The position numbers and the translations under genes are program-made. A model generated the notes under the pieces. That model was given only the letters and a program-made list of their open reading frames with translations, was not told where the DNA came from and ran no database searches. Source: Affinundibacterium fentianense (GTDB taxonomy: Bacteria; Pseudomonadota; Gammaproteobacteria; Burkholderiales; Burkholderiaceae_D). Taken from it: a stretch of DNA of 64,000 bases. Every line of letters starts with the position of its first letter. The first letter of the stretch is position 1. This document shows, piece by piece, positions 52,399-61,492 of the stretch. The DNA is taken from assembly GCF_018139545.1 (NCBI RefSeq), contig NZ_JAGSPJ010000005.1:355112-419111 (forward strand), written 5' to 3'.

Positions 52399-55038
52399 TT
52401 ACGATAGTCTTGACTGACGTGAAAGCTTATGTTCACTTAGAAGTTGAGAGAAATGTTCAACTGAGATGGGTTTGCTGAAGTAGAAGCCTTGAATTTCGTC
52501 GCATCCAGCGCCGCGTAGAAAATCCATTTGTTCGATATTTTCAACCCCTTCAGCCGTCACACTCATGCCAAGTGCGCTCGACATTGCAATAATTGCTTTG
52601 GTGAGCACAACGGAATCTTGGTTCTCTGGAATCTCTCGAATAAACGAGCGGTCAATTTTGAGGTTGTCGATAGGAAATCGTTGTAAATAAGATAGCGATG
52701 AAAATCCTGTTCCAAAATCGTCAAGCGAAATGCTAATGCCCAGTGTTTTGATCGCGTCGAACACCGAACTCAAGTGTTCAGCTTCCACCATCAATAAGCC
52801 TTCGGTGATCTCAAGTTGTAAGGCGTGTGCGGGCAACTCTGAGGCCAGTAATACTTCTAGAATAAATTGAGGTAATTTAGGGTCTTGGAATTGTTTGGGT
52901 GAGATGTTGACACTAATTTTAAAATCAATTTGGTGTTCGACACGCCATTTTTGCGCTTGCTCGCAAGCCTTGCTCAAAACCCATCGTCCCATCGGCACGA
53001 TTAAGCCAATTTCTTCAGCAAACGGAATAAACTCGTTGGGCGCAACAAGACCCATGTCGGGCATGTTCCAACGGATAAGTGCCTCGGCACCGACTATTTG
53101 GCCATCATTTAAGTTCAGCTTAGGTTGGTAATACAGTAAGAATTCATCTTCTACGAGGGCTCGACGCAGATTACGTTCTAGAGTGTAACGATGCTGCGCC
53201 CTAATCATGAGATCTGATGTAAAGAATTGGTAATTGTTTCGACCAAGTTCTTTCGCTAAGTACATGGCTGAATCTGCGCAACGAAGGAGTGTCGGACCGT
53301 CAGTACCATCATGAGGGAAAACGCTAATGCCAATCGAGGTGCCTAAATGATATTGATGTTGATCGATGACAAAGGGTTCGCGCATTTTGGTGAGAATGCG
53401 ATCAGCTAATTCTTTTAGGTGTTGTGCGGTTTCGAATTCTTCAACCACAATGACAAACTCATCGCCACCTAATCTGGCCAGCATATCGGTTGCGCGTATA
53501 CAAGAGCTAAGACGTTTGGCGACATCGCAGAGCAGGCCATCACCGGCGGCATGACCAGCTGTATCATTCACATTCTTAAAGTGGTCAAGATCGAGGAAAA
53601 TGACAGCGACTTTTTGATCATAGGCATGCGCCAACGCAGTTGCCAAGCGTTGTTGCAATTGATGCCTATTTGGCAAGCCAGTCAAGGCATCGTGCGTCGC
53701 GATGTATTGTAGTTGTCTTTCGGTTTCTCGGACCTCGGTGGTATCTGTGAATGAGATCAATACAGCTTCGGTTTTATTGGTACGGGAATGTTTGATCGGC
53801 TGTACATTAACCAGTAACCAAACAATCGCATTATCTTGTAACTGCATGCCGACTGACAGATTTGAGAGTGCTTCGCCTGTGCGTAGTGCAATCGAGGCAG
53901 GATCGTCACCAATTTGAATCTCGCTTGCGTCTTCACGGAATAACCGTTTGAAGTAACGATGGCGGCGTCCCGTCGCATCGATATCTTGTATTTTTAAAAT
54001 ACGTTTTGCACTAGGATTGCAGGTGAGAATCTTCCCACCAGGTGCGATCACCATAATGCCTTCGGATAAATTGTTCACAACAGAGCGATACCGATCCTCA
54101 CTGGTCGCTAAGCTATGCTCCATATTTTTTTTATCGATTGCGAGTGCAATGACATGCATCGCATCCATAATCAGTGTCTGCTCATCATCACTAGGTCTGC
54201 GGTGTTGATGATGATAGATATCAACCGTTCCCAAAAGTGTGTTGAAGGCCGTTTTGATTGGTACCGACCAGCATGAATGCAATCCGTAACGCAATGGCGT
54301 CGCACGGTGCCAATGCCAAATTTCGCTTTGCTCGAGATTTTCGACTATTTTGATTTTCGCGCTTTGAATTGCAACACCACAGGACCAACTACCTAAACCA
54401 ATTTCGATATGGTCCATTTCATTTAAAAACTCTGCCTCCATCGAGGGGGCTGCTGCCATCCTGAGTTTTTGCGTTTCTTGATCGAATAGCATGATCGAAC
54501 AAATAGAACCATTGTCCAATAGGCGTTCCATCCTATCGCAGACATCTTGCAAAATTTGGGTTAATGGATTGTCTAATGCAATCATTTCCAAAATTTCTTT
54601 TTCGTGGTGCAGCGCCTCGTGGCTCAAACTATTTTTTTGCAGCCCACTGATCGAAGAATGGAGATGAAAGGTTTTGGCGATCGGTTGCGTCTGTAGGTCA
54701 CGAATTCGCAATATGTAGGCAGTATTTCTTTGTACTGGGAAGGTATGTAAGCGAACTTCGACTTCTAAGAGTTGTTGTTGGCGTGTCTTCAATTGACAAA
54801 ATTCGGCAATTGCATTGGGAAGTAAACTGCTGCCAGCTTGAAGATGGGTTTTTAACTGATTCGGATGATGGAACTCGAGGAAGGCACTCCAGCGTAATCC
54901 CGCAATTTCGCTCAATTTTTTTGCACCGAGCAGGTGAATTCCTAGCTGATTTGCATGGACAATCGTCCCATCAATCAAGACGATTACAGCATCTTGTGTG
55001 TGCTGTTCAATGAGCATTTGCCAATTAACGGGATACAT
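52399..55038 (-). CDS. Bifunctional diguanylate cyclase/phosphodiesterase with PAS and GAF domains
   Basis: This 879-aa protein makes or breaks cyclic di-GMP. By eye the order is an N-terminal PAS-like domain (residues about 1-115), GAF (about 150-305), a second PAS (about 315-430), GGDEF (about 440-600) and EAL (about 610-865). LGGDEF is intact near 522, and the EAL site reads GAEALIRW near 650 with DDFGTGFSSLSYL and the later QGFYFSKP. Both catalytic sites look functional, so the net activity depends on the sensory domains. No transmembrane helices are seen. An I-site RxxD upstream of GGDEF (RATD) is present. It is likely transcribed alone. Confidence 0.93.
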   Translation of the reverse strand: MYPVNWQMLIEQHTQDAVIVLIDGTIVHANQLGIHLLGAKKLSEIAGLRWSAFLEFHHPNQLKTHLQAGSSLLPNAIAEFCQLKTRQQQLLEVEVRLHTFPVQRNTAYILRIRDLQTQPIAKTFHLHSSISGLQKNSLSHEALHHEKEILEMIALDNPLTQILQDVCDRMERLLDNGSICSIMLFDQETQKLRMAAAPSMEAEFLNEMDHIEIGLGSWSCGVAIQSAKIKIVENLEQSEIWHWHRATPLRYGLHSCWSVPIKTAFNTLLGTVDIYHHQHRRPSDDEQTLIMDAMHVIALAIDKKNMEHSLATSEDRYRSVVNNLSEGIMVIAPGGKILTCNPSAKRILKIQDIDATGRRHRYFKRLFREDASEIQIGDDPASIALRTGEALSNLSVGMQLQDNAIVWLLVNVQPIKHSRTNKTEAVLISFTDTTEVRETERQLQYIATHDALTGLPNRHQLQQRLATALAHAYDQKVAVIFLDLDHFKNVNDTAGHAAGDGLLCDVAKRLSSCIRATDMLARLGGDEFVIVVEEFETAQHLKELADRILTKMREPFVIDQHQYHLGTSIGISVFPHDGTDGPTLLRCADSAMYLAKELGRNNYQFFTSDLMIRAQHRYTLERNLRRALVEDEFLLYYQPKLNLNDGQIVGAEALIRWNMPDMGLVAPNEFIPFAEEIGLIVPMGRWVLSKACEQAQKWRVEHQIDFKISVNISPKQFQDPKLPQFILEVLLASELPAHALQLEITEGLLMVEAEHLSSVFDAIKTLGISISLDDFGTGFSSLSYLQRFPIDNLKIDRSFIREIPENQDSVVLTKAIIAMSSALGMSVTAEGVENIEQMDFLRGAGCDEIQGFYFSKPISVEHFSQLLSEHKLSRQSRLS

Positions 55039-55339
55039 AAAGCCACTAAAAATGAATGAAAGATCTTAGCTTTGTGGATTTCGTCACAAGTAAGTTATCA
55101 AAAAAATCAATAAATGTACTGTATGCTAACACATTGCCTCAAATTTTCTGCATTTTCACCCGTTGGATTGATCAAGAAACTGGGGCGCAGTTGACAGTTC
55201 TTAATAAAAGTATAGAAATGATTGACAGAAATTACTTTGCGCTGCCGCAGAGATAGGCTTAAATTGAAACATCCTTGCATGCTTTTCCGAATAATTAATT
55301 TCAAATAAGAAACTTATTGCCCCGCATTATTGCCGCGCA
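55039..55339. other. Intergenic region upstream of the GGDEF/EAL gene
   Basis: This AT-rich 301-bp stretch separates the queF stop from the GGDEF/EAL start. It contains a 66-codon plus-strand frame (55056-55256) that I do not believe, and two copies of a 13-bp repeat; a third copy overlaps the queF stop. Confidence 0.5.
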
Positions 55340-55352
55340 TTATTGCCGCGCA
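55314..55352. repeat. Three tandem 13-bp direct repeats across the queF stop
   Basis: The unit TTATTGCC(C/G)CGCA occurs at 55314-55326, 55327-55339 and 55340-55352. The first has C at one position, the other two are identical. The third copy contains the queF stop codon and last codons. Confidence 0.9.
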
Positions 55353-56200
55353 CTACGCAAGTTCGATGGCATTTTTCCCGTAGAAAAATTACTACGCCAA
55401 GGATTAATATCCAAGCCGCCGCGTCGCGTGTAACGCGCATACACAGAGAGTTTTTGCGGTTTGCAATGCTGCATGATGTCGCAAAAAATACGCTCTACAC
55501 ATTGTTCGTGAAATTCATTGTGATTTCTAAATCCGATCAGATAACGTAGCAGCGCTTCTTGATCAATTGGTGCGCCGACGTAATGAATTTGTACGCTAGC
55601 CCAGTCAGGTTGCCCTGTGACTAAACAATTCGATTTCAGCAAATGGGACACTAAGCTTTCCTCAATCGCTGCTTGGCTGTGATCGGCACTTAAAATTTCT
55701 GGGATAGGTGAATAGTGATCGACTTCGATATCTAAACGATCTAATAACAAACCATCTAATTCATGAAATCCAGCTTTTGCAAATTGCTCTTGTGGAACGA
55801 GAGTGATTTGCACGGGGGCGCCGAATCCATTCGAGAGATCTGCTTGCAGCAAACTCAGTAAGGCATCAGTGCCCGCCAATTTGGTTTGATTAAATGAATT
55901 CAAATACAATTTGAAGGACTTTGATTCAATGATATTCGGCGAGTCCGCAGGGGCAAAGACGCTGAGTATGGCGACCTGCGGCTTGCCACGTAAATTCAAC
56001 CAAGAGACTTCGTAAGCATTCCAAAAATCCATCCCGAAAAAAGGCAGATTGACAGCCATGCCATCGACAATTTTTAGACCAATTTCTGCACGCTTTTCGG
56101 CCCGAGGAATCGGAAAAATTAAGCTAGGATCATATTGCGTTTGATACGCAGAAGTCTTACCTAGTTGCGATTGTTCTGGTGAATTATTGGAAGTGCTCAT
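55340..56200 (-). CDS. queF: NADPH-dependent 7-cyano-7-deazaguanine reductase (long form)
   Basis: QueF reduces preQ0 to preQ1 in queuosine synthesis. The 286-aa protein is the long, two-domain (type II) form of T-fold enzyme. The active-site Cys is in [12 protein letters not shown], and the preQ0-binding [13 protein letters not shown] helix is seen. The frame opens with TTG at 56218, but ATG 56200 ([10 protein letters not shown]) is the likely start. The stop lies in a 13-bp tandem repeat, so the C terminus (SNLRSARQ) may vary between strains. It lies 56 bp downstream of ilvA on the same strand. No preQ1 riboswitch is evident in that gap. Confidence 0.96.
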   Translation of the reverse strand: MSTSNNSPEQSQLGKTSAYQTQYDPSLIFPIPRAEKRAEIGLKIVDGMAVNLPFFGMDFWNAYEVSWLNLRGKPQVAILSVFAPADSPNIIESKSFKLYLNSFNQTKLAGTDALLSLLQADLSNGFGAPVQITLVPQEQFAKAGFHELDGLLLDRLDIEVDHYSPIPEILSADHSQAAIEESLVSHLLKSNCLVTGQPDWASVQIHYVGAPIDQEALLRYLIGFRNHNEFHEQCVERIFCDIMQHCKPQKLSVYARYTRRGGLDINPWRSNFSTGKMPSNLRSARQ

Positions 56201-56256
56201 AGTGCGTGTTTCTATCAAAAAATCGAGCTGGTATCGTGCATCCAGCTTCCTAGTTT

Positions 56257-57792
56257 TTATCCTAGGAAAAGTTTATAAACAGGATTCTCGCTCTCATCCC
56301 AATAGCGGTATCCTAGGCCATTCAAAAATTCTTTAAACGCCTTCATTTCTTTTTTCGGTACCTGCAAACCGACTAAAGTACGGCCGTAGTCGGCGCCGTG
56401 ATTCCGATAGTGGAACAAGCTGATATTCCAATTCGGGGCCATGCTGTTTAAGAAACGCATTAAGGCGCCAGGGCGTTCTGGAAATTCAAAGCGATATAGC
56501 AATTCATTCTCTGCTAGTTCGCTCTTACCTCCGACTAAATGGCGGATGTGAAGTTTAGCCAATTCGTCGTCAGTTAAGTCCAAAGTAGGAAAGCCGTGCT
56601 TGATAAAGGTTTTGGCGATTTTGCTGGATTCTTCACGATTGGTGACTTGAACACCGACGAAAATGTGTGCCTCTTTTTTATCGCTGATACGGTAGTTAAA
56701 CTCTGTCACGTTGCGTGGGCCAACCAGTTCGCAGAAGCGTTTGAAACTGCCTTGGATTTCTGGAATGGTAACGGCAAACACAGCTTCGCGTGCTTCACCG
56801 ACTTCAGCGCGTTCGGCGACAAAACGTAGGCGATCAAAATTCATGTTGGCACCGCAAGCGATGGTCACCATGGTTTCATTTTTTAGCGGCTTTTTATTTG
56901 CTTTGGCGCGTTCAATATACGCTTTGCAGCCCGCGACAGCCAAGGCACCAGCTGGTTCCAAAATCGAGCGTGTGTCTTGGAATACATCTTTAATCGCAGC
57001 GCAAACTTCATCGGTATCCACTAAGATCACTTCATCCACATATTGCTTCGCCAAACGGAATGTTTCTTCGCCCACGAGTTTGACTGCAGTACCGTCGGAG
57101 AATAAACCAACATCATTGAGTGTCACACGTTTGCCAGCCTTCAGGCTTCGATACATGCCATCGGAATCCACGGTTTGCACACCGATAATTTTGATGTCAG
57201 GGCGCACCGTTTTAACATAAGCAGAAACACCAGCAATTAAACCACCACCACCGATGGCGACAAAAATCGCGTGGATAGGGCCTGCATGTTGGCGCAAAAT
57301 TTCCATGCCGACCGTGCCTTGACCCGCAATCACGTCCGGATCATCAAACGGATGCACGAAAGTGAGTTTGCGTTTTTTTTCTAAGGTCAAAGCATGATCG
57401 TAGGCATCACTATACGATTCACCTTGCAACACGATCTCGACGGCATCGCCACCGTGCGCGCGCACCGCATCAATTTTGACTGGCGGCGTCGTGGTTGGCA
57501 TCACAATCACTGCTTTACAGCCAACGCGCCTCGCGCTTAATGCCACACCTTGTGCATGATTACCAGCGGAAGCGCAAATCACGCCACGCTTGAGTTGTGC
57601 TGGCGTTAAGTGGGCAATCTTATTGTAAGCACCACGTAGTTTGAAACTGAAGACACTTTGCATGTCTTCGCGTTTAAAGTGAATTTGGTTGTCCATACGC
57701 TTTGATAGCGTCGGTGCCAATTCAAGTGGCGTTTCAAATGCCACGTCATAGACGCGGGCAGTCAGGATTTTTTTCAGATAATCGGTAGCCAT
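56257..57792 (-). CDS. ilvA: Threonine dehydratase, biosynthetic
   Basis: IlvA deaminates threonine to 2-oxobutyrate, the first step to isoleucine. The PLP lysine is in [11 protein letters not shown], and the glycine-rich phosphate loop is VAIGGGGL. Two ACT-like regulatory domains fill about residues 330-511, as in the isoleucine-inhibited enzyme. The frame opens with TTG 57816; I chose ATG 57792, which gives 511 aa, the usual length. The gene has no ilv neighbours. No leader peptide is apparent upstream. Confidence 0.97.
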   Translation of the reverse strand: MATDYLKKILTARVYDVAFETPLELAPTLSKRMDNQIHFKREDMQSVFSFKLRGAYNKIAHLTPAQLKRGVICASAGNHAQGVALSARRVGCKAVIVMPTTTPPVKIDAVRAHGGDAVEIVLQGESYSDAYDHALTLEKKRKLTFVHPFDDPDVIAGQGTVGMEILRQHAGPIHAIFVAIGGGGLIAGVSAYVKTVRPDIKIIGVQTVDSDGMYRSLKAGKRVTLNDVGLFSDGTAVKLVGEETFRLAKQYVDEVILVDTDEVCAAIKDVFQDTRSILEPAGALAVAGCKAYIERAKANKKPLKNETMVTIACGANMNFDRLRFVAERAEVGEAREAVFAVTIPEIQGSFKRFCELVGPRNVTEFNYRISDKKEAHIFVGVQVTNREESSKIAKTFIKHGFPTLDLTDDELAKLHIRHLVGGKSELAENELLYRFEFPERPGALMRFLNSMAPNWNISLFHYRNHGADYGRTLVGLQVPKKEMKAFKEFLNGLGYRYWDESENPVYKLFLG

Positions 57793-58044
57793 GGATGCAA
57801 TCTTTTCAAAATACAAAAGTTAAATGCGGACATCATGCAAGTCCCATGGTGTGTGGGATGGCGTCATTCTGAATGGATGAATTCAGAATCGACTGCGATA
57901 CCGGCGCGGTGGCGCTGGTTTTGTTTCGTATTTCATGCGGGAGGCAATGGTAATGCCTAGTTGATGCAATGAAATAAGTGCAAATTATTTAAGTCCTGTT
58001 CCAAGCATTATAATGTATCCCTTCCTTCCCTTTACGAAAAAGCC

Positions 58045-58536
58045 ATGATAGAAGCGGCTGTTGCTTGGTTGTTTAGTGTTTTTGCCATTTCAAAAATCGG
58101 CTTGACCGCCGTTTTTGTGATCAGCTTTGTGTCGGCAACTTTATTACCGATGGGATCAGAGCCGGCAGTGTTTGCCATGATCAAGGCGAATCCTGAATTG
58201 TTTTGGCTGACCATTCTGGTGGCGACTGTGGGAAATACCTTGGGTGGTATGCTGAATTATTTTATTGGCTACGAAGCCAAACAGACGTTTGCAAAGGAGC
58301 GCAATAGTCGCTGGTTTGGCTGGCTCGAACGCTATGGCGCAAAGACCATGTTACTGGCATGGCTGCCTGTCATCGGTGATCCTATCTGTGCCGTTGGTGG
58401 TTGGCTCAAATTACCTGCTTGGCCGTGTATGCTGTATATGGCAATCGGCAAATTCTTGCGTTATCTCGCCATGACTTATTTACTTTTAAAAGTGCCAGAA
58501 GGATTTTGGCACGGCATTGCATCTTGGTTGGGCTAG
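58045..58536 (+). CDS. YqaA-family inner-membrane protein (DedA/VTT-like)
   Basis: This 163-aa membrane protein has about four hydrophobic segments and the conserved SATLLPMGSEP motif near residue 30, then GNTLGGMLNYFIGY and the amphipathic WLERYGAKTMLLAWLPVIGDP segment, as in YqaA and DedA-type proteins with the VTT domain. DedA relatives recycle lipid carriers or keep membrane composition; the specific role of YqaA is not established. It is convergent with the esterase gene, ending 18 bp from it. The start codon has no clear ribosome-binding site. Confidence 0.88.
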   Translation: MIEAAVAWLFSVFAISKIGLTAVFVISFVSATLLPMGSEPAVFAMIKANPELFWLTILVATVGNTLGGMLNYFIGYEAKQTFAKERNSRWFGWLERYGAKTMLLAWLPVIGDPICAVGGWLKLPAWPCMLYMAIGKFLRYLAMTYLLLKVPEGFWHGIASWLG

Positions 58537-58554
58537 GGCGCTGGTCGTCGCCGC

Positions 58555-59529
58555 TCAGTTGCTCTGCCGTGCAAAGAAGTCCCAAATCATTGCTGGGCCG
58601 TTGGGTGTCATCGGTGATGGCCCAAGTAAGCGTGGGCGTTTCCAGTAGGCTTGCGGCATGCCGTGGCCACCACCGACAATGGTTACGAGTTCCACTTCTT
58701 TTTTGCCTTCGCTTGTTCTGTCACTTCGCCAAAGTGCGCGCTCAACATTGGATTTCTTTTCGCTACTAATCAAAGGAGCATCGCTAATTTGATTGAGGTT
58801 GACGAAAAACTGTGCAGACTCTTGCGACGATTTGAGTATGCCGCCTTTGTAGAATAGACCCCATAGACTAGTTTCACCTCCGCCATAATGAACGATGGGA
58901 TCTTCAGTGCCATTCATCAGCATGACCGATGTGCTTGATCCGGTAGTCGTGCATTTAAAATTATCCGCCACGGGCAAATTCGCCGAAACCGCGGCAACTG
59001 CGCGAAAGCGGGTGGGGGCTTCTACTGCTAAACGCAAGGACATAAAACCACCCGATGATACGCCTGTTGCAAAAATACGCTTTGCGTCAAAGGCGTTTTC
59101 TGCAACCAGTTTATCGGTAAGCGAGGTCAAGAATTTAACGTGGTCAAGCTCTTGCCCATCGACTTTGAAATCGCCCACTTTGCTACAGTCGTTCCAATCA
59201 AAAGAACTGGCGCTAGGGTAGACCACGCCGAAACCATACTGATCCGCAAGACGGTCAAAGCCGTAACCCGTCTCTAAGCGAATCTGTGATCCATTTTGGC
59301 CCGAACCATGCATGACGATGACTAAGGGCGCAGTTTTGCGCATGCCCTTCGGCAAGTAAGTGCGGTAAGTGTATTGTTTGCCGTCGACGTCAATCGTGCT
59401 CTTGGCGAAGATGCCAGATAAGGGCGGTATTTCTGGATCGGGCGTATAGAGAAGCCAAACAAACAAGCCACCTGCAAGCGCGACCAAACCGAGTAACGCA
59501 TACGAACTTTTTAGTAGAATTTTTTTCAT
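58555..59529 (-). CDS. LpqC/PHB-depolymerase-like esterase, exported
   Basis: This 324-aa alpha/beta hydrolase resembles LpqC and the extracellular poly(3-hydroxybutyrate) depolymerase group (esterase PHB domain). A membrane or signal segment lies at about residues 7-27. The oxyanion motif is HGSGQNG. The nucleophile is Ser in GVSSGGFMS, the acid is in NGTEDPIVHYGG and the His in GGGHGMPQ. No substrate-binding or lipobox motif decides its target; feruloyl esterases share this outline. It is followed on the same strand by no gene of its pathway. Confidence 0.85.
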   Translation of the reverse strand: MKKILLKSSYALLGLVALAGGLFVWLLYTPDPEIPPLSGIFAKSTIDVDGKQYTYRTYLPKGMRKTAPLVIVMHGSGQNGSQIRLETGYGFDRLADQYGFGVVYPSASSFDWNDCSKVGDFKVDGQELDHVKFLTSLTDKLVAENAFDAKRIFATGVSSGGFMSLRLAVEAPTRFRAVAAVSANLPVADNFKCTTTGSSTSVMLMNGTEDPIVHYGGGETSLWGLFYKGGILKSSQESAQFFVNLNQISDAPLISSEKKSNVERALWRSDRTSEGKKEVELVTIVGGGHGMPQAYWKRPRLLGPSPMTPNGPAMIWDFFARQSN

Positions 59530-59589
59530 GATTTAGCTTTTGTATAGGTAGACTGCTGGTGATGGCTCAGTGGCTGTCCCGATTTATGG

Positions 59590-60009
59590 CTATGTTTTAC
59601 GCCATTGATCACCTTGTTTTTTAATGTAGTGACGATAAACATAAGACCAAGGAATCGCGGCATACACGAGTATGACTGCCCCAATTGCAAACACATTGGG
59701 CAGTAATTTGTCATCGAGTGTTCCATTCAACCAGAGTGGCAAAGGTACGGCAATTAACCAAATTGTTTTCCACAATAGTTCCCACATCAGTACAGGTAAC
59801 AGCTGTAAGGGATAACGAATCCCAAGTACACATAGTAACCAAAATGCCGCCATCATGGAGGTTTCTACCCCACGAAAAAATTCCCATGCTGAGAACGGCT
59901 TTTTAGAAGCGAATACGCCTGGCCATAAACTCAGCGCAAGACCGACGACCACCAACAAGTACATTGCACGCAATACATAGAGGCGAGTGAGAGAGACTTC
60001 ATTCATCAT
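59590..60009 (-). CDS. Small integral membrane protein, unknown function
   Basis: I do not recognise this 139-aa protein. It has four hydrophobic segments (roughly residues 11-30, 48-68, 70-93 and 106-124) and a basic C terminus (HYIKKQGDQWRKT). AGGA precedes the ATG. It lies between the esterase and TPR genes, with 60-bp and 42-bp gaps, all on the minus strand, so the three may share a transcript. Confidence 0.7.
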   Translation of the reverse strand: MMNEVSLTRLYVLRAMYLLVVVGLALSLWPGVFASKKPFSAWEFFRGVETSMMAAFWLLCVLGIRYPLQLLPVLMWELLWKTIWLIAVPLPLWLNGTLDDKLLPNVFAIGAVILVYAAIPWSYVYRHYIKKQGDQWRKT

Positions 60010-60051
60010 TTTTTCCTAGTGTTTTATATTCGTAATTTGGTGGAACGGAGT

Positions 60052-61071
60052 TCACTTCAGCAGCTTTATTTGCTCTTCTGCGTCCGCACGAGTTCTTGCG
60101 CTTACGGCGGGTGTGTAGGCTAGGGCTTTTTCAAAATAGGAAATGGCTTTGGTTTTATCGCCCAAGGCTTGCCAAGTTTTACCGAGTCGATAAAGCACGG
60201 CGCCAGTGTTCTCCATACTTAAGGATTTCTCTAAATGAGGTAGCGCTTCTTTTACTTTGCCTTGCTCCTGTAATGATCTGCCAAGTCCGAGATGCGCGGC
60301 TGCGGAATCCGGAAAGCGTTGAATGACTTCACGAAACATCTTTTCCGCATCCAGGAATTTTTTCTCCTTGACGAAGGTTTGAGCGATGTCGACAGCAATT
60401 TCGTTCTGTAGCTGCGCGATGACAGGGTTGCCACTACTATTCACGGCCAAAACGCCACTTTTCGCTTTTTCCAGTTCTTCATCTTTGAGATCAAATTTTG
60501 CTTGCAGTAGGTTCGCCGCCGCTGGGCTGACTTTCCGTGTTTCTGCAATCACATCTTTTGCTTTTGAATGACTGCCACCCATTAAACCTGGCACTTCCAA
60601 ATAAAAAGTCATCAAGGAGTGCGCCGCATTAAAATTTTTGGGGTCTAGCGCTAGGGCTGTTTTGAAAGAATCACGAATTTTTCCGAGAGAGCTGATACCC
60701 GCCATCAGGCCGCCTTTTTCTGCTTTGATCCCTAGCACATTGCCAAGTGCTTCATGGCATTCAGAATTTTTGGGATTGTTGGCAATACATTGCTCGGCAA
60801 TTTTCACGCCTTCATCGAGTTGAGCAACTTTGCCTGTAATTAAAATCAAATCCACTTTGGCCACCAAAGCATCGGCATAGTTGGCATCAGTCGCCAATTT
60901 GCTACTAATCGCACGCTCGACTTCGGCATATTTTTTCGCTTTGATGAGGGCGCTGTATTCGTGTGCCTGCGCTGTTTGCATCGCTAGCATGGATGACACT
61001 AATGGCGTCAATAGCAGCGAAACCATGATGGCATTGCGCATACGAGATGGTGGTGAGGGGAAGGTCGTCAT
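60052..61071 (-). CDS. Tetratricopeptide-repeat protein, exported
   Basis: This 339-aa protein has an N-terminal signal peptide ending near TAQAHEY, then several TPR-like helix pairs. Examples are AIAEQC-type pairing, DSAAAHLGLGRSLQEQGKV and NTGAVLYRLGKTWQALGDKTKAISYFEKALAYTP. The frame extends to 61122, but ATG 61071 has AAGGA at 7 bases and is the best start; ATG 61077 is too close to the same site. No function is known to me. A 421-bp region separates it from the divergent aminopeptidase gene. Confidence 0.85.
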   Translation of the reverse strand: MTTFPSPPSRMRNAIMVSLLLTPLVSSMLAMQTAQAHEYSALIKAKKYAEVERAISSKLATDANYADALVAKVDLILITGKVAQLDEGVKIAEQCIANNPKNSECHEALGNVLGIKAEKGGLMAGISSLGKIRDSFKTALALDPKNFNAAHSLMTFYLEVPGLMGGSHSKAKDVIAETRKVSPAAANLLQAKFDLKDEELEKAKSGVLAVNSSGNPVIAQLQNEIAVDIAQTFVKEKKFLDAEKMFREVIQRFPDSAAAHLGLGRSLQEQGKVKEALPHLEKSLSMENTGAVLYRLGKTWQALGDKTKAISYFEKALAYTPAVSARTRADAEEQIKLLK

Positions 61072-61492
61072 AGTCATTTCCTTAATGAGTGAATCGGTGC
61101 CTAGTGATAGAAATGATTGCAATCAGCGCTTTCAAGCCGCAATCGATAATGAAGTATCCGCCGCTAGCCCCTAGGTTTTCTATCGAAATCGGACGGGCTA
61201 CGGTTTGCTCACCATGAGTTGCGGTTGGCGTTCGATGAGTTACAGGTGTTACAGGTGAAAATCGAATAGTGGGATGGATGATGAGACGGGTAGAAGATCA
61301 CTAGCGTTAGCCATTTGGGATGGTATTTGTTGTTAAAAATGTGCTACTTAAAACGAAAATTACTTGCTCAGGGCAACACTATTTAAGTAAATGCATTGTT
61401 TGGGATTCGACTTTTGACGTAGGATGCAGAGTGTGGTTTTTCGCCGCTTGGCAAATGACTTTGCTGGTCAATTCTAAATTGGAGTCTTCACG
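61072..61492. other. Divergent intergenic region before the TPR and aminopeptidase genes
   Basis: No gene is supported. It holds both upstream regions. A perfect tandem 9-mer, GTTACAGGT, occurs at 61239-61247 and 61248-61256 and could be a regulator site. No strong sigma-70 promoter is obvious. Confidence 0.5.

Noticed and set aside
55056..55256. 66-codon frame in the GGDEF/EAL upstream region
   Set aside because: No ribosome-binding site, no recognisable protein features and AT-rich composition; probably chance.
56201..56256. preQ1 riboswitch before queF
   Set aside because: The ilvA-queF gap is short and shows no preQ1-type hairpin and A-rich tail.
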